23,309 nucleotides of DNA from JACKBJ01 sp964549495 (GTDB lineage: Bacteria; Chloroflexota; Anaerolineae; Epilineales; Epilineaceae). Under the pieces are notes generated by a model. That model was given only the letters and a program-made list of their open reading frames with translations, made no database searches and was not told the origin of the DNA. The stretch covers positions 1 through 23,309 of the forward strand of contig CAZJWJ010000087.1 in NCBI GenBank assembly GCA_964549495.1, written 5' to 3'. This document shows, piece by piece, positions 21,793-23,309 of the stretch. Within the stretch, counting starts at the first letter, position 1, and every line of letters begins with the position of its first letter. Made by a program: the position numbers and the translations under genes.

Positions 21793-22095
21793 ATGACGCA
21801 AGATATCCAACCCATTCATCCGGGCGAGATTCTCCTGGAGGAGTTCCTCGATCCGATGGCGATCAGCCAGTATCGACTCGCCAAGGACATCAGCGTCTCG
21901 CCGCGGAGGATCAACGAGATCGTCCACGGTCGACGCTCGATCACCGCGGACACCGCGCTTCGGCTGGCCCGCTACTTCGGGACCACCGAGCGCTTCTGGA
22001 TCAATCTTCAGGCCCGGTACGATCTGGAGGTCGAGAAGGATCGGCTTGGAGAGCGTCTCGAAGCCGAGGTGCGTCCCTTGGCCCCAACGGGCTAA
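21793..22095 (+). CDS. higA: HigA-type antitoxin, XRE-family DNA-binding protein
   Basis: 100 residues. It opens with IQPIHPGEILLEEFLDPMAI and continues with the helix-turn-helix SQYRLAKDISVSPRRINEIV then TADTALRLARYFGTTERFWINLQ, the hallmark of HigA/VapI antitoxins. It neutralises HigB and should repress the operon. The start at 21793 follows AGGGA by seven bases; a longer open frame upstream lies over higB and is ignored. It ends seven bases before the end of the opposing LtrA-family gene. Confidence 0.92.
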   Translation: MTQDIQPIHPGEILLEEFLDPMAISQYRLAKDISVSPRRINEIVHGRRSITADTALRLARYFGTTERFWINLQARYDLEVEKDRLGERLEAEVRPLAPTG

Positions 22096-22102
22096 CACCC
22101 GA

Positions 22103-23245
22103 TCAGCCCTCCACGCGGCGATGCTCGATGATCAGGCTCAATAGGAGAATGGCGTCGACTGCGAGCAGCAGGGTCAATCCGCTGACGTCGAGGTTCAGGC
22201 CGGCGAGCGTCGCGATCGCGATCGCGGCCGCGAGGCGCTCCACCGGCCAGACGCGGAAGGCACGCCAGACCGCGGCCAGCACCCCCACTACGGAGAGCCC
22301 CAGGCCGCCGGCCAGCATGGCCCGGAAGGCCAGGTCAACCGGATCGCCGGGATGCAAGGCGATCTCCTCGAGCCCGGCGGCGGCTAGGATGATGCCGGCC
22401 ACGATGGGCGCGTGGGCCCAGGTGTAGACGTCGCGCGCGAAGCGCCCCTTCTGGGCGTCGGTCTCGAGCTGGCCGGCCCGGTGCTCGAGGGCCGGTGCGG
22501 TGCGATCGAAGTAGGCCCACCAGAGCATGCCGGCGAAGGCGCCCGATGCGGTCAGCGCCACCAGCGCCTCGGTCGACACACCCTCGCCGCCCTCCAGGGC
22601 CGCCACGACCGGCGCCCCGATGGCCACGATCACCTCGCCCAGGGCGATGATGACGATCAGCCCGTGCCGCTCGGCGAAGTGGCCGGCGCGGACGATCCAC
22701 TGGCCGCGACCGGCGGCGATCATGGCGACGATTACGATGCCGGCCGCGATCGTCCAGGCCAGGATGCGCGCCTCGCGATCCAGAAAGGCGCCCGCGATCA
22801 GCACGACCAGGGCCACCAGGTTGTAGGATCCGAAGCCGAGGATGGAACGCAAGACCGGCGAGTCCTTGGGCAAGCCCAGGACCATCGTCGCCAGCGCGAT
22901 CAGGTAGATCAGGCCCAATGACAGCGCGAAGGCCGGCCCGCCGGGCCCGAAGGCCGTGCTGACCGAGGCCGCCATCGGCACGCAGGCCGCGGTGCCGACC
23001 AGGAAGAGCAGCCGCACCGCCCGCCCGTTGCCCGAGACCGCGTTGGCCGACCAGGTGAACTGCGACCAGGGTAGCCACATCAGCCCGAAGAGCAGCGCTG
23101 CCTCGCCCACCCCCACCCAGTCGGGATGATGGACCAGATGGCCCACCAGCTGCGTGAAGGCCAGCACGTAGCCCAGATCGAAGAAGAGCTCGACCGGATC
23201 GGCCGTGAAATCCTCGCCCCGCTCGGGCAGATCGATTCCGCGCAT
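22103..23245 (-). CDS. LtrA (low temperature requirement A) family membrane protein
   Basis: 380 residues with about ten or eleven membrane segments. Diagnostic motifs are VELFFDLGYVLAFTQLVGHL near the N-terminus, GHFAERHGLIVIIALGEVIV in the middle (residues about 187-206) and MLWWAYFDR; these define the family named after Listeria LtrA. The molecular function is unknown. The ATG at 23245 has no clear Shine-Dalgarno, and a probable insertion-sequence end lies 12 bases upstream of it, so its native promoter may have been displaced. Confidence 0.88.
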   Translation of the reverse strand: MRGIDLPERGEDFTADPVELFFDLGYVLAFTQLVGHLVHHPDWVGVGEAALLFGLMWLPWSQFTWSANAVSGNGRAVRLLFLVGTAACVPMAASVSTAFGPGGPAFALSLGLIYLIALATMVLGLPKDSPVLRSILGFGSYNLVALVVLIAGAFLDREARILAWTIAAGIVIVAMIAAGRGQWIVRAGHFAERHGLIVIIALGEVIVAIGAPVVAALEGGEGVSTEALVALTASGAFAGMLWWAYFDRTAPALEHRAGQLETDAQKGRFARDVYTWAHAPIVAGIILAAAGLEEIALHPGDPVDLAFRAMLAGGLGLSVVGVLAAVWRAFRVWPVERLAAAIAIATLAGLNLDVSGLTLLLAVDAILLLSLIIEHRRVEG

Positions 23246-23257
23246 GTCGCTCGTGTC

Positions 23258-23309
23258 TGTTCAGCGACAGTTAGAATTGGACAGCGGCGACAGTTAGAAA
23301 CCCCCACGA
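23258..23309. mobile_element. Probable insertion-sequence end, truncated by the window edge
   Basis: The 13-base motif GCGACAGTTAGAA occurs at 23264-23276 and again at 23287-23299, a 23-base period. The stretch begins TGTTCAGCGACAG at 23258, and GGACAGCGG lies between the copies. Repeated motifs inside a TGT-starting terminus resemble the multi-repeat ends of IS21-type elements; this likeness is from memory and unverified. No transposase gene is within the window. It could instead be a repeated regulator-binding site for the LtrA-family gene. Confidence 0.4.

Overview
This is a GC-rich bacterial window with densely packed genes on both strands. No rRNA, tRNA or phage gene was seen. The gene mix is a Uma2 nuclease, an ATPase fused to an OmpR-type winged helix, a bacterial RIO kinase, a Pro/Thr-linker lipoprotein with a propeller-like domain, and an RND pump with very acidic insertions and no visible adaptor or outer-membrane channel. 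Two start codons also lie at or almost at predicted transcription starts. Together these suggest a high-GC, possibly monoderm lineage such as a Chloroflexota relative. That assignment is inference only.

Left part (1-3604): a secreted or membrane-anchored protein runs off the left edge on the minus strand. A roughly 500-base non-coding stretch follows, with a perfect 31-bp inverted repeat and a 16-bp tandem repeat. Next comes the clearest regulatory system in the window: a sigma70-type promoter, a leucine-rich leader peptide (8 Leu in 10 codons), mutually exclusive hairpins and an intrinsic terminator, all in front of leuS (leucyl-tRNA synthetase). It has the full layout of classical ribosome-mediated attenuation. 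The leuS start itself is irregular: the only ATG with a Shine-Dalgarno is in another frame.

Middle part (3619-11396): a minus-strand pair (degenerate GlcE-like protein and a small membrane protein) is divergent from a plus-strand pair (Uma2-family protein and an aldo/keto reductase), with a palindromic operator-like site between them. A minus-strand operon follows: a DUF2306-like membrane protein, a NarL-type histidine kinase and its response regulator, with kinase and regulator overlapping by 8 bases. Upstream of it, behind a strong terminator, is an ankyrin-repeat protein.

Right part (11397-23309): an ATPase/winged-helix regulator whose P-loop lysine is Asn; a promoter, 19-codon leader peptide and duplicated terminator hairpins ahead of a RIO1-like kinase; a lipoprotein; a 1428-residue RND transporter with two large acidic insertions, the first holding an internal duplication; a HigB-HigA toxin-antitoxin pair with an apparently leaderless toxin; and an LtrA-family membrane protein. 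A probable insertion-sequence end lies at the right edge, directly upstream of the LtrA-family gene.
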